The notes beneath the pieces were generated by a model, which was not told the DNA's origin, ran no database searches, and saw only the letters and a list, made by a program, of their open reading frames with translations. Positions 35,046 through 42,939 of a stretch of 64,000 bases of DNA are shown here, one piece after another. The translations under genes were made by a program, and so were the position numbers. This DNA comes from Ruegeria arenilitoris. GTDB lineage: Bacteria; Pseudomonadota; Alphaproteobacteria; Rhodobacterales; Rhodobacteraceae. Location of the stretch: contig NZ_WQDA01000003.1 of assembly GCF_013032855.1 (NCBI RefSeq), positions 124,001 through 188,000 of the forward strand, in the 5' to 3' direction. Each line of letters begins with the position of its first letter. Within the stretch, counting starts at the first letter, position 1.

Positions 35046-35978
35046 TCAGGTCACGTGATCCCGGGTCAGTTCTCGGGGCGGAACGCCAAATTTTTTGGCG
35101 AACTCTCGGCTGAATTGGGCCGGGCTTTCATACCCAACTGCGTGTGCAACACTCGATACAGGCGTTCCCGTCTGCTGAAGCAGTTGGAAAGCCTCGGTCA
35201 GGCGCAGGTCTTTCTGGAATTGCAGCGGAGTGTTGGCCGTGACCCGTTTGAAGGCGTCATAGAATACCGACGCGCTCATGCCCGAGATCGCGGCCAAGTC
35301 CGAGGCTTTGATCGTCGAGCGGTACTCCTTGCGGATATGCGCGATTGCCTTGGCGACCTGATTGGCCTTGCTGTCCGCGCGGATGATACGGCGCAGTGCG
35401 CGCCCTTTGTCGCTGCGCAGAACCCGGAAATAAACCTCGCGGACGGCGGCGGCCCCCAGCGTTTGCTCTGCGATCGGATCTCGGCGCAGACGGAATAGAC
35501 GTGCAAATGAATCAATGACTTCCACATCGGCCTGACCGCTTTCCAGGGCCGGACCAGCATCGTCCAGCGAGGTGCCGCCCATGTCGGTGTAGACGCCCCG
35601 CAATACGCGCATGTCGATGCCGAGATACAAGGCGATGTAGGGGTCTTCGGGCGAGGCATCCACAAGGCCCGAGACCATTGGCAGGGCGCTTCCCACGACA
35701 ATGACGTCCCCTGCGTCATAACGGACATGCTCGGTTCCGTACTGCACCGACTTGCTGCCCTGAAGCACTAGCCCGATCATGGGTTCAACGACCGAGCATG
35801 ACGGGCGTTTGGATTGGCGCGTCTGGGCCAATACCATGTCCCGCACACCACAGGGCCAGAAGCCGTCATCCAGCTGGGCCTCGGTAATCAGCGCCTTGGC
35901 GTCGTCAAGGAGTCTCTGCAGTTCCAATGGGGTCTCTCCGGCCAGTCTGCCAAGACTACAACCTGCATTTTTCCGCAC
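35046..35978 (-). CDS. AraC family transcriptional regulator (AraC_N type)
   Basis: The protein has 310 aa. The N-terminal cupin-like sensor (about 50-190) includes VVEPMIGLVLQGSKSVQYG and the DVIVVGSALPMVSGLVDAS stretch. Two HTH motifs at the C-terminus (about 215-305) contain ASDLAAISGMSASVFYDAFKRVTANTPLQFQKDLRL and SSVAHAVGYESPAQFSREFAKKFGVPP. The start used is GTG 35978; a TTG at 35927 with GGAGAG before it is a good alternative. This subgroup often controls neighbouring oxidoreductases, in keeping with the SDR gene just downstream. Confidence 0.9.
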   Translation of the reverse strand: MRKNAGCSLGRLAGETPLELQRLLDDAKALITEAQLDDGFWPCGVRDMVLAQTRQSKRPSCSVVEPMIGLVLQGSKSVQYGTEHVRYDAGDVIVVGSALPMVSGLVDASPEDPYIALYLGIDMRVLRGVYTDMGGTSLDDAGPALESGQADVEVIDSFARLFRLRRDPIAEQTLGAAAVREVYFRVLRSDKGRALRRIIRADSKANQVAKAIAHIRKEYRSTIKASDLAAISGMSASVFYDAFKRVTANTPLQFQKDLRLTEAFQLLQQTGTPVSSVAHAVGYESPAQFSREFAKKFGVPPRELTRDHVT

Positions 35979-36187
35979 AAGAGTTTTGGTCTGACATTCG
36001 GAGGATCAGGCAAGTCCGCCGGAGAAACAGCTGACTGAATTTACAGAGGCGTGCGGTAGAACACCGTTTCTTATTCTTAGATTGGGGCCAACTGATCTGA
36101 CCGGTCTAAGCACAAAGGTAACAGTGTTCGCAGCCTGATTGGTTCTGAGAGAACCCAGGCGAATTGTCCGAAGGGGCAGACCGGCTG

Positions 36188-36616
36188 CTATTCCGCCGCC
36201 GAAATCTCCCACGGTGGACGATAGATGCAATCAGCCAGTGTTGCCCGGTTCAGGTCGTCAAAAAACGCTTGCTCGGCTTGCTTCAGTCGATCCTTCAAAA
36301 GGCAGCTTGGAGTCAGAGTGCACGCACTGCCATCGGCCGAGAAACACTCAACGATTGGTTGCCCGGTCTCCAGAGTGCGCACTACGTCGCCCAAGCGGAT
36401 GTCCGTCGCCGGGCGAGACAGGACGGCCCCGCCGCCACCGCCCCGTCGCGTTTTGAGGTATCCGGCATTGGCCAGTGCTGAAATGACCTTGGCGAGATGG
36501 GCGCGTGACACCTTGAATTCATCCGCAAGTTCGCCAGTTGAAAACGGGCGGTCCGGGCTGCCAGCCAGCCGCATCAGAATGCGGAGACCATAGTCAGTGA
36601 ATGAGGTGAGGCGCAT
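36188..36616 (-). CDS. nsrR: Rrf2 family nitric-oxide-sensing repressor NsrR
   Basis: This is a 142-aa regulator. The N-terminal winged HTH starts MRLTSFTDYGLRILM, almost identical in style to NsrR, and continues TGELADEFKVSRAHLAKVISALANAGYL. Cysteines C91, C99 and C105 (in ECFSADGSAC and PSCLLKDRL) match the three Cys ligands of the NO-sensitive Fe-S cluster. The frame is open 36 codons further up, but that part overlaps the divergent gene and lacks family sequence. It is divergent from a hemerythrin/RIC-like gene and a block of anaerobic genes, so it likely represses them until NO destroys its cluster. Confidence 0.92.
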   Translation of the reverse strand: MRLTSFTDYGLRILMRLAGSPDRPFSTGELADEFKVSRAHLAKVISALANAGYLKTRRGGGGGAVLSRPATDIRLGDVVRTLETGQPIVECFSADGSACTLTPSCLLKDRLKQAEQAFFDDLNRATLADCIYRPPWEISAAE

Positions 36617-36644
36617 GGTCGCGTTTTCCAATCGGTATTTTCTA

Positions 36645-36670
36645 TGCGTATTAGCAAAACAGAATGCGCA
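36645..36670. promoter_or_regulatory. Inverted repeat, candidate NsrR operator
   Basis: The arms TGCGTATT and AATGCGCA pair at seven of eight positions across a ten-base spacer, in the 106-nt gap between nsrR and the hemerythrin-like gene. NsrR sites in other bacteria are AT-rich inverted repeats of similar size. This is the best candidate here. Confidence 0.45.
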
Positions 36671-36722
36671 AATCAAATTCCGATTCGAGATGCTCGGGTC
36701 GTGAACCCTGAAAGCACGGACC

Positions 36723-37202
36723 ATGACGAACTTCGATATGCACGAAGCTGATCTTGAGACAGACGCTCTGATTGATCACATCCTCACACGGTATCACGAA
36801 ACACACCGGACCGAGCTTGAACAGCTTCAACATCTTGCCGAACGCGTGGCCTTGGTTCACCGAGACCACCCCCAAGCCCCCCGAGGGTTGGTCCGCGCGC
36901 TGGCCGAACTGGCGGCCGAAATGGAAACGCACATGGCAAAAGAGGAGATCGTCCTGTTTCCCGCCATGCGCATGGGCGGCATGGAAGGGATCGAAAACCC
37001 GATCCGGGTTATGCGCGCCGATCACGATGGCCACGCCGAGAGTATCGCTCTGATCCGGCATGTCACCCTTGACCTGACACCGCCCGCACATGCCTGCTGG
37101 TCTTGGCGACGGCTTTACGATGGGCTGCGGAACCTTTTGGCGGATATTGACCGGCACATGATGCTTGAAAACCAGGTCCTGTTTCCACGGTTCGAACGGT
37201 AG
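36723..37202 (+). CDS. Hemerythrin-domain di-iron protein, RIC/YtfE-DnrN-like, lacking the N-terminal ScdA domain
   Basis: This 159-aa four-helix protein has di-iron ligands expected from RYHETHRTEL, ETHMAKEEIVLFP, RADHDGHAESI and RHMMLENQVLFPRF, in the pattern of the RIC (repair of iron centres) hemerythrin domain. The usual N-terminal DUF542 domain with its CxxH motif is absent, which makes the protein about 60 residues shorter than YtfE. RIC proteins help repair Fe-S clusters or handle NO. It is divergent from nsrR and first in a run leading to ubiTUV and nnrS. An ATG five codons downstream is an alternative start. Confidence 0.88.
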   Translation: MTNFDMHEADLETDALIDHILTRYHETHRTELEQLQHLAERVALVHRDHPQAPRGLVRALAELAAEMETHMAKEEIVLFPAMRMGGMEGIENPIRVMRADHDGHAESIALIRHVTLDLTPPAHACWSWRRLYDGLRNLLADIDRHMMLENQVLFPRFER

Positions 37203-37214
37203 AGGGGATCAATC

Positions 37215-37748
37215 ATGCTTCTTGCAGGTGTCCACGCAAGTGAGGCAGGCGGAACGGATCATTTGCTGGCGACAGTGGCCGCGCGATTGCAGGAAGAAGG
37301 TCTGCGCTTGCTCGGAGCGTTGCGTGTGAACATTCCGGATACTGGCGCCCAGTTTTGTGAGACAACGCTTGGACTGCTGCCGCATGGTCCCAATATCCGG
37401 ATCACGCAGGATCTGGGTTCGGGCTCAGGCGCGTGTCGCATGGACGCCGGTGCGATCGAAGACGTGGTCGGCATCGCGACCGCTCGGTTGCAAGATGACG
37501 GTTGCGATATCGTTCTGCTGAACAAGTTCGGCCTCAGCGAGGCCGAGGGTCGCGGATTTCGCACCCTCATTGCCGAGGCCTTGGCGCGGGATGTTCCGGT
37601 CCTGATCGGCGTGAGCAAAACCCATCGCGCCGCCTTCGATCAGTTTGCCGGAGGAACCGCCAAACTCCTGTCGCCCGTCGAGGACGTTGTGGTCGAATGG
37701 TGCCGATGCTCCATCGCGCAAGGCCGAAACACGGCGGCACCGGGTTGA
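37215..37748 (+). CDS. DUF2478 domain protein (putative nucleotide-binding)
   Basis: The protein has 177 aa. It begins MLLAGVHASEAGGTDHLLATVAARLQEEGLRLLGALRVN and contains MDAGAIEDVV and DIVLLNKFGLSEAEGRGFRTLIAEALARDVPVLIGV, the DUF2478 pattern. That pattern resembles the P-loop fold of THEP1-like NTPases, but with the loop region degraded (HASEAGGTDHL). DUF2478 genes are often found near molybdate transport or anaerobic genes. GAGGGG precedes the ATG. It sits 12 nt after the hemerythrin-like gene and 38 nt before ubiT, so it is probably part of the NO-controlled operon. No function is established. Confidence 0.85.
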   Translation: MLLAGVHASEAGGTDHLLATVAARLQEEGLRLLGALRVNIPDTGAQFCETTLGLLPHGPNIRITQDLGSGSGACRMDAGAIEDVVGIATARLQDDGCDIVLLNKFGLSEAEGRGFRTLIAEALARDVPVLIGVSKTHRAAFDQFAGGTAKLLSPVEDVVVEWCRCSIAQGRNTAAPG

Positions 37749-37786
37749 ACCCGCCAAATACAACAGCCAAACGGATGAGGCAGTAC

Positions 37787-38323
37787 ATGCAGCTTATGGT
37801 GAGCCCAACACAGACATCGAACAGGCCAAGACCGCCGGGACAGGCAGTCGTCGCGCGTTTGGCCTGCTTGGCGGTTCAGCCCATTCTCGCGCGGGTGGTC
37901 CGAAGGGTCGCGCAGGAACATCCTGCGCTTTTTGCCCGACTTGGTCCGTATCAAGGCGCCGATTTCCTGATCGACCCGATCGAGCTGCCGTTCGCGCTGC
38001 ATCTGCGTCCAGATCCTCAGAACCTGAGCTTTCGCGCCGTGCCGCGGTCGATGCTGCCCGACGCCACAGCCATTATTCGAGGGCGGTTCCTGCTGCTGTT
38101 GGAACTGGTCGACGCGGAACAGGACGGCGACGCGGCCTTTTTCTCGCGCGATTTGGAGATCACAGGAGATACCGAGGCCGTCGTCCGTTTGCGCAATGCA
38201 TTGGACGACATGGATGGATCCATCGCTCAGGAGGCTGCGGACATGTTCGGCCCGCCTGGCCGCGCGATCCTGTCCCGGTTGCGCCGAAATTACCAAGAAG
38301 TAGAAGGAGCGACTGCTTCATGA
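37787..38323 (+). CDS. ubiT: Ubiquinone anaerobic biosynthesis accessory factor UbiT (SCP2 domain)
   Basis: UbiT is a small SCP2 (sterol-carrier) domain protein that binds quinone intermediates and works with UbiU and UbiV in oxygen-independent ubiquinone synthesis. The 178-aa product has an SCP2 core with HPALFARLGPYQGADFLIDPIELPFALHLRP and a D-D-M-D C-terminal region (LRNALDDMDGSIAQEAADMFG). The frame is open far upstream, but that part overlaps DUF2478. ATG 37787 has GAGG six bases before it and gives the usual family length of about 175. It overlaps ubiU by ATGA. Confidence 0.88.
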   Translation: MQLMVSPTQTSNRPRPPGQAVVARLACLAVQPILARVVRRVAQEHPALFARLGPYQGADFLIDPIELPFALHLRPDPQNLSFRAVPRSMLPDATAIIRGRFLLLLELVDAEQDGDAAFFSRDLEITGDTEAVVRLRNALDDMDGSIAQEAADMFGPPGRAILSRLRRNYQEVEGATAS

Positions 38324-39318
38324 GCCTCGCCGAATTGATATGCCCCGCCGGAACTCCCGCTGCCCTGCGCACAGCGGTCGATGCCGGGGCCGACGCCGTC
38401 TATTGCGGCTTTCAGGACGCCACCAACGCCCGGAATTTTCCGGGGCTGAATTTCACGCCGCAGGAATTGGAGGAGGCGGTCGCTTATGCCCATGCCAAGG
38501 GTGCCAAGGTCCTTCTGGCACTCAACACTTATCCCCCGGCGGGCAAGGTCGACCTTTGGCGGCACGCTGCCGACACCGGTGCGCGGATCGGCGTTGATGC
38601 CTTCATCGTGGCTGATATGGGCGTGGCCGACTACATCGCCCGAACCCATCCACAGATGCGCTTGCACCTGTCGGTACAGGCTGCAGCGTCGTCACCCGAG
38701 GCGATCCGCTACTATTGCGAGAATTTCGGTGTCAAACGCGTGGTCCTGCCCCGTATTTTGACCATTCCCGAGATCCGGCAGATCCGAAAAGAAATCCCCT
38801 GTGAGATCGAAACCTTCATCTTCGGAAATCACGGTCTGATGGTCGAAGGGCGCTGCAGCCTGACGAACTATCTGACCGGGCAGTCCACGAACCTCGATGG
38901 CGTCTGTTCGCCGGCGTCCGACGTGGAGTACGTGCGCGATGCCGATGGTTCAATGTCATCGAAGTTGGCTGGCTTTACCATCGATCGGTTCGGGCCAGAT
39001 GAGAAGGCCGGTTATCCGACGATTTGCAAAGGTCGCTATCAGGTCGCACATCGTCCGGACGGGTACTATGCGTTCGAGGAACCGATCAGCCTGAACCTGG
39101 CCCGCCTTCTGCCTGAGTTGATCGATGCCGGGGTGCATGCGTTCAAGATCGAAGGGCGGCAAAGGTCCAAGAGTTATGTCCGGTCCGTGGTGTCTGCATT
39201 TCGAAACGCTGTCGACGATATCCGGGCGGGTCGCGAAGCGGATATCGGGAACCTCGTCGCACTGACCGAGGGTCAGAAACAGACGCAAGGCGCTTTTGCC
39301 ACGAAGAAATGGCGGTGA
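38320..39318 (+). CDS. ubiU: Ubiquinone anaerobic biosynthesis protein UbiU (peptidase U32 family)
   Basis: UbiU is half of the UbiU-UbiV Fe-S complex that hydroxylates the ubiquinone ring without oxygen. The 332-aa product starts MSLAELICPAGTPAALRTAVDAGADAVY, and conserved DATNARNFPGLNFT, HLSVQAAASS and KIEGRQRS are present. Expected 4Fe-4S cysteines are seen at C179, C196 and C236 with spacings equal or near equal to E. coli C176, C193 and C232. The fourth ligand position (E. coli C169) is glycine G172 here. The start is set by AAGGAG and the ATGA overlap with ubiT; the in-frame stretch upstream is coding sequence of other genes. Confidence 0.93.
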   Translation: MSLAELICPAGTPAALRTAVDAGADAVYCGFQDATNARNFPGLNFTPQELEEAVAYAHAKGAKVLLALNTYPPAGKVDLWRHAADTGARIGVDAFIVADMGVADYIARTHPQMRLHLSVQAAASSPEAIRYYCENFGVKRVVLPRILTIPEIRQIRKEIPCEIETFIFGNHGLMVEGRCSLTNYLTGQSTNLDGVCSPASDVEYVRDADGSMSSKLAGFTIDRFGPDEKAGYPTICKGRYQVAHRPDGYYAFEEPISLNLARLLPELIDAGVHAFKIEGRQRSKSYVRSVVSAFRNAVDDIRAGREADIGNLVALTEGQKQTQGAFATKKWR

Positions 39319-39322
39319 AACG

Positions 39323-40234
39323 ATGACGAAACTTACATTGGGCCCGATCGCCTATCACTGGTCGGCCGACCAACGCCGGGATTTCTATGCGCGTGTTGCC
39401 GACGAAGCTCCGGTGGATGAGGTCTATCTGGGCGAGGTCATCTGTTCAAAACGCGCCCCGTTCCAAGAGGCTGACCTGCCGTCCATTATCGAAAGGCTCG
39501 AACGGGCGGGCAAAAAGGTGATTTTGTCCTCCTTGGCCGAAGTGATGCTGAAGCGAGAGCGCAAGGCCACCGAAGACCTGTCTGAGATGGAGTCGCCCGA
39601 GATCGAAATCAACAACGCTGCGGGACTGTATGCACGCGGTACGCGACCGCATCGCATCGGCCCATTCATGAATGCCTATAACGAGGCCACAATCCGCTGG
39701 ATGGCGTCAAAGGGGGCGACGCATGTCTGCCTGCCCACCGAGTTGCCAGCGCCCTCGATCGCCGTCGCGGCGCGAATGGCGCGCGACTTGGGTCTCGGGG
39801 TTGAAGTGCAGGTCTTTGGCCGGGCGTCGCTGGCCGTTTCGGCGCGGTGCTATCACGCGCGCTCGCACGGGCGGACAAAGGACAATTGCCAATTCGTCTG
39901 CGAAGAAGACCCCGACGGGATGCCACTGCGTACGAGGGATGAGCAGCCGATCCTGCGCATCAACGGGATCCAGACCCAATCCGAAGGGTATCTGATCCTG
40001 CTGCAGGAACTGCCCCAACTGGTCGCCGATGGCGTGAGCCATCTGCGATTGATGCCGCAGGCCGTCGACATGGTCGCCGTCGCCGAGGTTTACCGGGCGG
40101 TGCTGGATCAAAGCATGTCGACCGAAGCGGCCGAAGCCCGGTTGCGGCAGGTTTGTGCGGATACGCCGTTCAGCAACGGGTTCTACCACGGTCAGGCCGG
40201 CTATCGCAGGATAGCCCAGGCGTCCCTTGCATGA
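39323..40234 (+). CDS. ubiV: Ubiquinone anaerobic biosynthesis protein UbiV
   Basis: This is a 303-aa U32-family partner of UbiU. Cysteines C41 (GEVICSKR), C176 (SARCYHARSHGR), C189 and C193 (DNCQFVC) match the four 4Fe-4S ligands of E. coli UbiV in order and spacing. LGPIAYHWS, INNAAGLYARG and ADGVSHLRLMPQ are family blocks. The ATG at 39323, 4 nt after the ubiU stop, is preferred to one nine codons earlier that lies inside ubiU. With ubiT and ubiU it completes the O2-independent quinone pathway, which suits a denitrifying or microaerobic lifestyle. Confidence 0.94.
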   Translation: MTKLTLGPIAYHWSADQRRDFYARVADEAPVDEVYLGEVICSKRAPFQEADLPSIIERLERAGKKVILSSLAEVMLKRERKATEDLSEMESPEIEINNAAGLYARGTRPHRIGPFMNAYNEATIRWMASKGATHVCLPTELPAPSIAVAARMARDLGLGVEVQVFGRASLAVSARCYHARSHGRTKDNCQFVCEEDPDGMPLRTRDEQPILRINGIQTQSEGYLILLQELPQLVADGVSHLRLMPQAVDMVAVAEVYRAVLDQSMSTEAAEARLRQVCADTPFSNGFYHGQAGYRRIAQASLA

Positions 40235-40243
40235 TCGGAAACC

Positions 40244-41404
40244 ATGCTGTCCTCGCCTCATCGGATCATGTTTCCTGCGGCGGGGGCGGCTGCCCTTTTG
40301 GGGGTGAGCGGCCTGTTTCTGGGGCAGGATTTCATCACCTATTGGTCGCCGTTGCTGGGGCTGTACGCCTGGCATGCGCATGAAATGCTGTTCGGCTTCG
40401 TCGGCGCAGCATTTGCGGGCTATTCGCTGACGGCGATGCGCAGCTGGTCGGGGGGCGGTTCTGTCTCGCCGACCGGCAGTTTGTTGCTGTTCGCGCTTTG
40501 GGCGATGTCCCGATTGGCTGCCATCGGCGCGCTTGGAAGCGAACCCATGTTCATCGTCCCAACGGGCACGGCGTTCTTGCTCTTTCTCGCCGGTCGTCTC
40601 GCTTGGGCTGCACTGCGCGCGCAGGCGGTTGCCGGAGGGCTTCAGGCGCTTTTCGCCCTTTTCCTGGCCATCTGCCAGCTTGCCTTTCTAACTGGGTCTG
40701 CGCCGTCCTTCTCCACAGTTTTACTCGTTGCACTTTTGGTGTCAGTTGTCGGTGGGCGCATGATCGCTGCTTTTACATGGAATTGGACGCACCAAAGCCC
40801 AACCGCCGCGCATCGGTTTCGGTGCGCGAGGGTATTGGGGGACGCTTCGGCGGCAGCTCTGGCTTTGACTGCGGTGCTTTTCGGACTTGTTTCCGTCGCC
40901 GATGGTCCGCTTATCGGCGTCCTTCTTGTGATCTGCACCGGGTGCGAAGGTGGGCGTCTGTGGCTCTGGCATTCAACGGCAGTTCTTCAGGATGGATTGC
41001 TGGCGATGCTTCATATTGCCTTTGCGTGGTTGCCCGCTGGTCTGTCCCTGTTGGCGGCTTCGCTGTACTTCCCCGACTTGCTGGCGGCCCATGATGCGTT
41101 GCACGTTCTGACGGTCGGAGCGGTCAGCTGCGCGATCTATGCCGTAGCTGCCCGTGCGGTCGCGCGCCGTTGCGGCCGGCTGCGCCCCAGCGCGATCGAT
41201 AGTATTGGATATGCTTTGCTGTGCCTTGCCGCGGTTTTGCGGGCGTCCTCTGCAGACGTGCCCGCGGCCCTGGCTTGGGGAGCATGTTGGGCAGTGTTCC
41301 TCTGGCGGCACGTCCAAGCGTTGGGCCGCCCGCTCGAGCGACCCGTGTTCAGCGGTCGGGCCAGCAACAGGATAGATCCGGGCGTCGCCGATCAGTTGCC
41401 CTGA
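40244..41404 (+). CDS. nnrS: NnrS family membrane protein
   Basis: The 386-aa protein has about eleven to twelve hydrophobic segments. LYAWHAHEMLFGFVGAAFAGYSLTAM near residue 40 carries the conserved His-Ala-His-Glu motif of NnrS, and GGRMIAAFTWNW and HALHVLTVGAVS-like DALHVLTVGAVS follow in family order. NnrS is a haem and copper containing membrane protein whose gene is usually under NO control and which eases NO stress. It lies 9 nt after ubiV and overlaps the convergent M56 peptidase gene by 13 nt at its 3' end. Placement at the end of an NsrR-linked run supports the assignment. Confidence 0.92.
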   Translation: MLSSPHRIMFPAAGAAALLGVSGLFLGQDFITYWSPLLGLYAWHAHEMLFGFVGAAFAGYSLTAMRSWSGGGSVSPTGSLLLFALWAMSRLAAIGALGSEPMFIVPTGTAFLLFLAGRLAWAALRAQAVAGGLQALFALFLAICQLAFLTGSAPSFSTVLLVALLVSVVGGRMIAAFTWNWTHQSPTAAHRFRCARVLGDASAAALALTAVLFGLVSVADGPLIGVLLVICTGCEGGRLWLWHSTAVLQDGLLAMLHIAFAWLPAGLSLLAASLYFPDLLAAHDALHVLTVGAVSCAIYAVAARAVARRCGRLRPSAIDSIGYALLCLAAVLRASSADVPAALAWGACWAVFLWRHVQALGRPLERPVFSGRASNRIDPGVADQLP

Positions 41405-42489
41405 TTGCGTGCCTCGAGCCGTTCAAGGTTCACGACGGTCGACAGCATCAGCCGGTCATGGCTCCAGTCCTGAGTCTGGCGGATCGTGGCTGCACCCAAG
41501 GCCAGGAGAACAGCGAACAGCAGGGCTGAACCCAGGAACATTGCCGGCAACGGTGCCGAGAACGAGGGCGCATCGGCCAGCGCGATCACGCGCTGTTTCA
41601 GAACCCGTTTGGCCTTGCCACCAGAGACCAGCGCCACGTTCAAAACCCGTGGCCGGCCTTGTGCGACGGTGCGGGCGCAATAGCTCAGCAGGCAATCGGT
41701 ATAGTCGCGCGCGTCGATCCCGCGCCGGGTGACGACGGACTGGTCGCAGGCCAGTTCGCGCAATCGGCTGAACTGGTATTTCAACACCCAGTAGGCAGGG
41801 TTCCAGAACAGCAGCGGTCGCAAGGCCTCAAACGCAATCTCCCATTCGACATCCCGGGCGCGAACGTGCTGCAATTCATGCGCCAGGGCAAATCGCAGTT
41901 CACGGGGGGTGTCCAGTAGATGGCTGGGCAGAACAACGTGGCGACGACGCGCCCCGCGCACGGCAAATGGAACCGTGATCCGATCGGACAAGCGGATGTC
42001 CACGTTGGCCGAACGCCGCCACAGGAAGCTTGAAACCACCGTATCGCGGATCGCCAGCGCATCCCGGACGGTGCGGACCAGCATCCGGAGGGCGGCCAGG
42101 GCCAGCAGCACCAGCACGGCCGTCACAAGGGCGCTTTGTCCGGACAGAACCGTGTCGACCCAACGTTCGCGTGTGTTCAGCAGAGCTTCGAATTGTGTAG
42201 CCGGCATCGCGATTTCACCGCGCAAATACGCCGCTACCGCAATATCACCGATGGAAACGGCCTGACCCGGCCAGAAAAAACCGGCGGCTGCCGTGACCCC
42301 AAGGGCCAGAACAGGGCTGAGCATGACGCAGACGCAAAGAACCTTCAGCACGCGCAGCTGTGTCATGTAGTCGTGCCGCAGACGCGTTCGGGCCACGGCC
42401 ATGCGGGCGCACAGCCAGATGAGTGCTGAAAGAACCAGCACCACGTTCAGGTCGAGAAATACATCGAGAACCGGTTTAACCGCTGTCAT
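41392..42489 (-). CDS. M56 family (BlaR1/MecR1-like) membrane zinc peptidase
   Basis: This 365-aa protein has several N-terminal membrane helices and the zinc-protease motif H204-E-x-x-H208 (ALAHELQHVRARD), with a downstream LRELACD that gives the third ligand. A further helix follows near residue 325. Unlike true BlaR1, no C-terminal penicillin-binding sensor domain is present, so the inducing signal is unlikely to be a beta-lactam. It overlaps blaI by 14 nt. The expected action is self-activation, then cleavage of the BlaI repressor. No beta-lactamase or PBP gene is adjacent. Confidence 0.9.
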   Translation of the reverse strand: MTAVKPVLDVFLDLNVVLVLSALIWLCARMAVARTRLRHDYMTQLRVLKVLCVCVMLSPVLALGVTAAAGFFWPGQAVSIGDIAVAAYLRGEIAMPATQFEALLNTRERWVDTVLSGQSALVTAVLVLLALAALRMLVRTVRDALAIRDTVVSSFLWRRSANVDIRLSDRITVPFAVRGARRRHVVLPSHLLDTPRELRFALAHELQHVRARDVEWEIAFEALRPLLFWNPAYWVLKYQFSRLRELACDQSVVTRRGIDARDYTDCLLSYCARTVAQGRPRVLNVALVSGGKAKRVLKQRVIALADAPSFSAPLPAMFLGSALLFAVLLALGAATIRQTQDWSHDRLMLSTVVNLERLEARNQGN

Positions 42490-42889
42490 TTTGCAGTCTC
42501 CTCTCTACCAGTGCTCGAATTTCCTCCAGATCAGCTTCGGTCAGGCCGGCGTCGTCGACAAGTCGTGCCACCAGCGAGGCCGGGGTGTCATCGAACAACG
42601 TGCGGGACAGGTTCTGCAGCGACCGCGCCTGATAGGTGTCCTTCTCAAGCAGCGGACGGTAGATCAGGGTTTTGCCATTCTTGCGGCTTTGGACAAATCC
42701 CTTTTCATCCAGGATACGCAGGATCGTCGCGCCCGAGGTGTAGGCTAGGTTCCGCTCGGGCGGCAGCCGGTCCAGCACGTCGCGCACCGAGCCTTCGCCA
42801 AGTGCCCAGAGCTCGTTCATGAACTCCAGTTCGACCTCGGTCAGCAGATTTCCTGTCTTTCTCTTTCGCATCGGTCTCGGTGTCACCAT
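42476..42889 (-). CDS. BlaI/MecI family transcriptional repressor
   Basis: The 137-aa protein has an N-terminal winged helix (about 15-85, LTEVELEFMNELWALGEGSVRDVLDRLPPERNLAYTSGATILRILDEKGFV) and a C-terminal dimerisation region with LFDDTPASLVARLVDDAGLTEADLEEIRALV. The standard protease site is not obvious. The ATG at 42889 has AGG close by; an internal ATG six codons on is possible. It lies 50 nt downstream of the glycerol importer operon on the same strand, with a palindrome just before its start. It is paired with the M56 peptidase as a proteolytically controlled repressor. Confidence 0.9.
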   Translation of the reverse strand: MVTPRPMRKRKTGNLLTEVELEFMNELWALGEGSVRDVLDRLPPERNLAYTSGATILRILDEKGFVQSRKNGKTLIYRPLLEKDTYQARSLQNLSRTLFDDTPASLVARLVDDAGLTEADLEEIRALVERRLQNDSG

Positions 42890-42899
42890 TTTGCCTGTT

Positions 42900-42918
42900 A
42901 TGCTTGCCAGACAAGCAT
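42900..42918. promoter_or_regulatory. Perfect-arm palindrome before blaI, candidate BlaI operator
   Basis: ATGCTTG and CAAGCAT flank a five-base centre (CCAGA). It ends ten bases before the blaI start. It differs from the classical TACA-TGTA BlaI box but has suitable size and place for autoregulation. No T run follows, so a terminator for the upstream operon is less likely. Confidence 0.45.
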
Positions 42919-42939
42919 CCTTTCGCGGTTACGCAAAGC

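Noticed and set aside
37645..38319. Upstream extension of the ubiU frame (adds about 225 residues)
   Set aside because: The extra part overlaps DUF2478 and ubiT coding sequence and lacks homology; UbiU begins at 38320 with AAGGAG and an ATGA overlap.
41392..42889. Beta-lactam resistance locus
   Set aside because: Only the repressor and M56 peptidase are present; no penicillin-sensor domain or beta-lactamase gene is visible.
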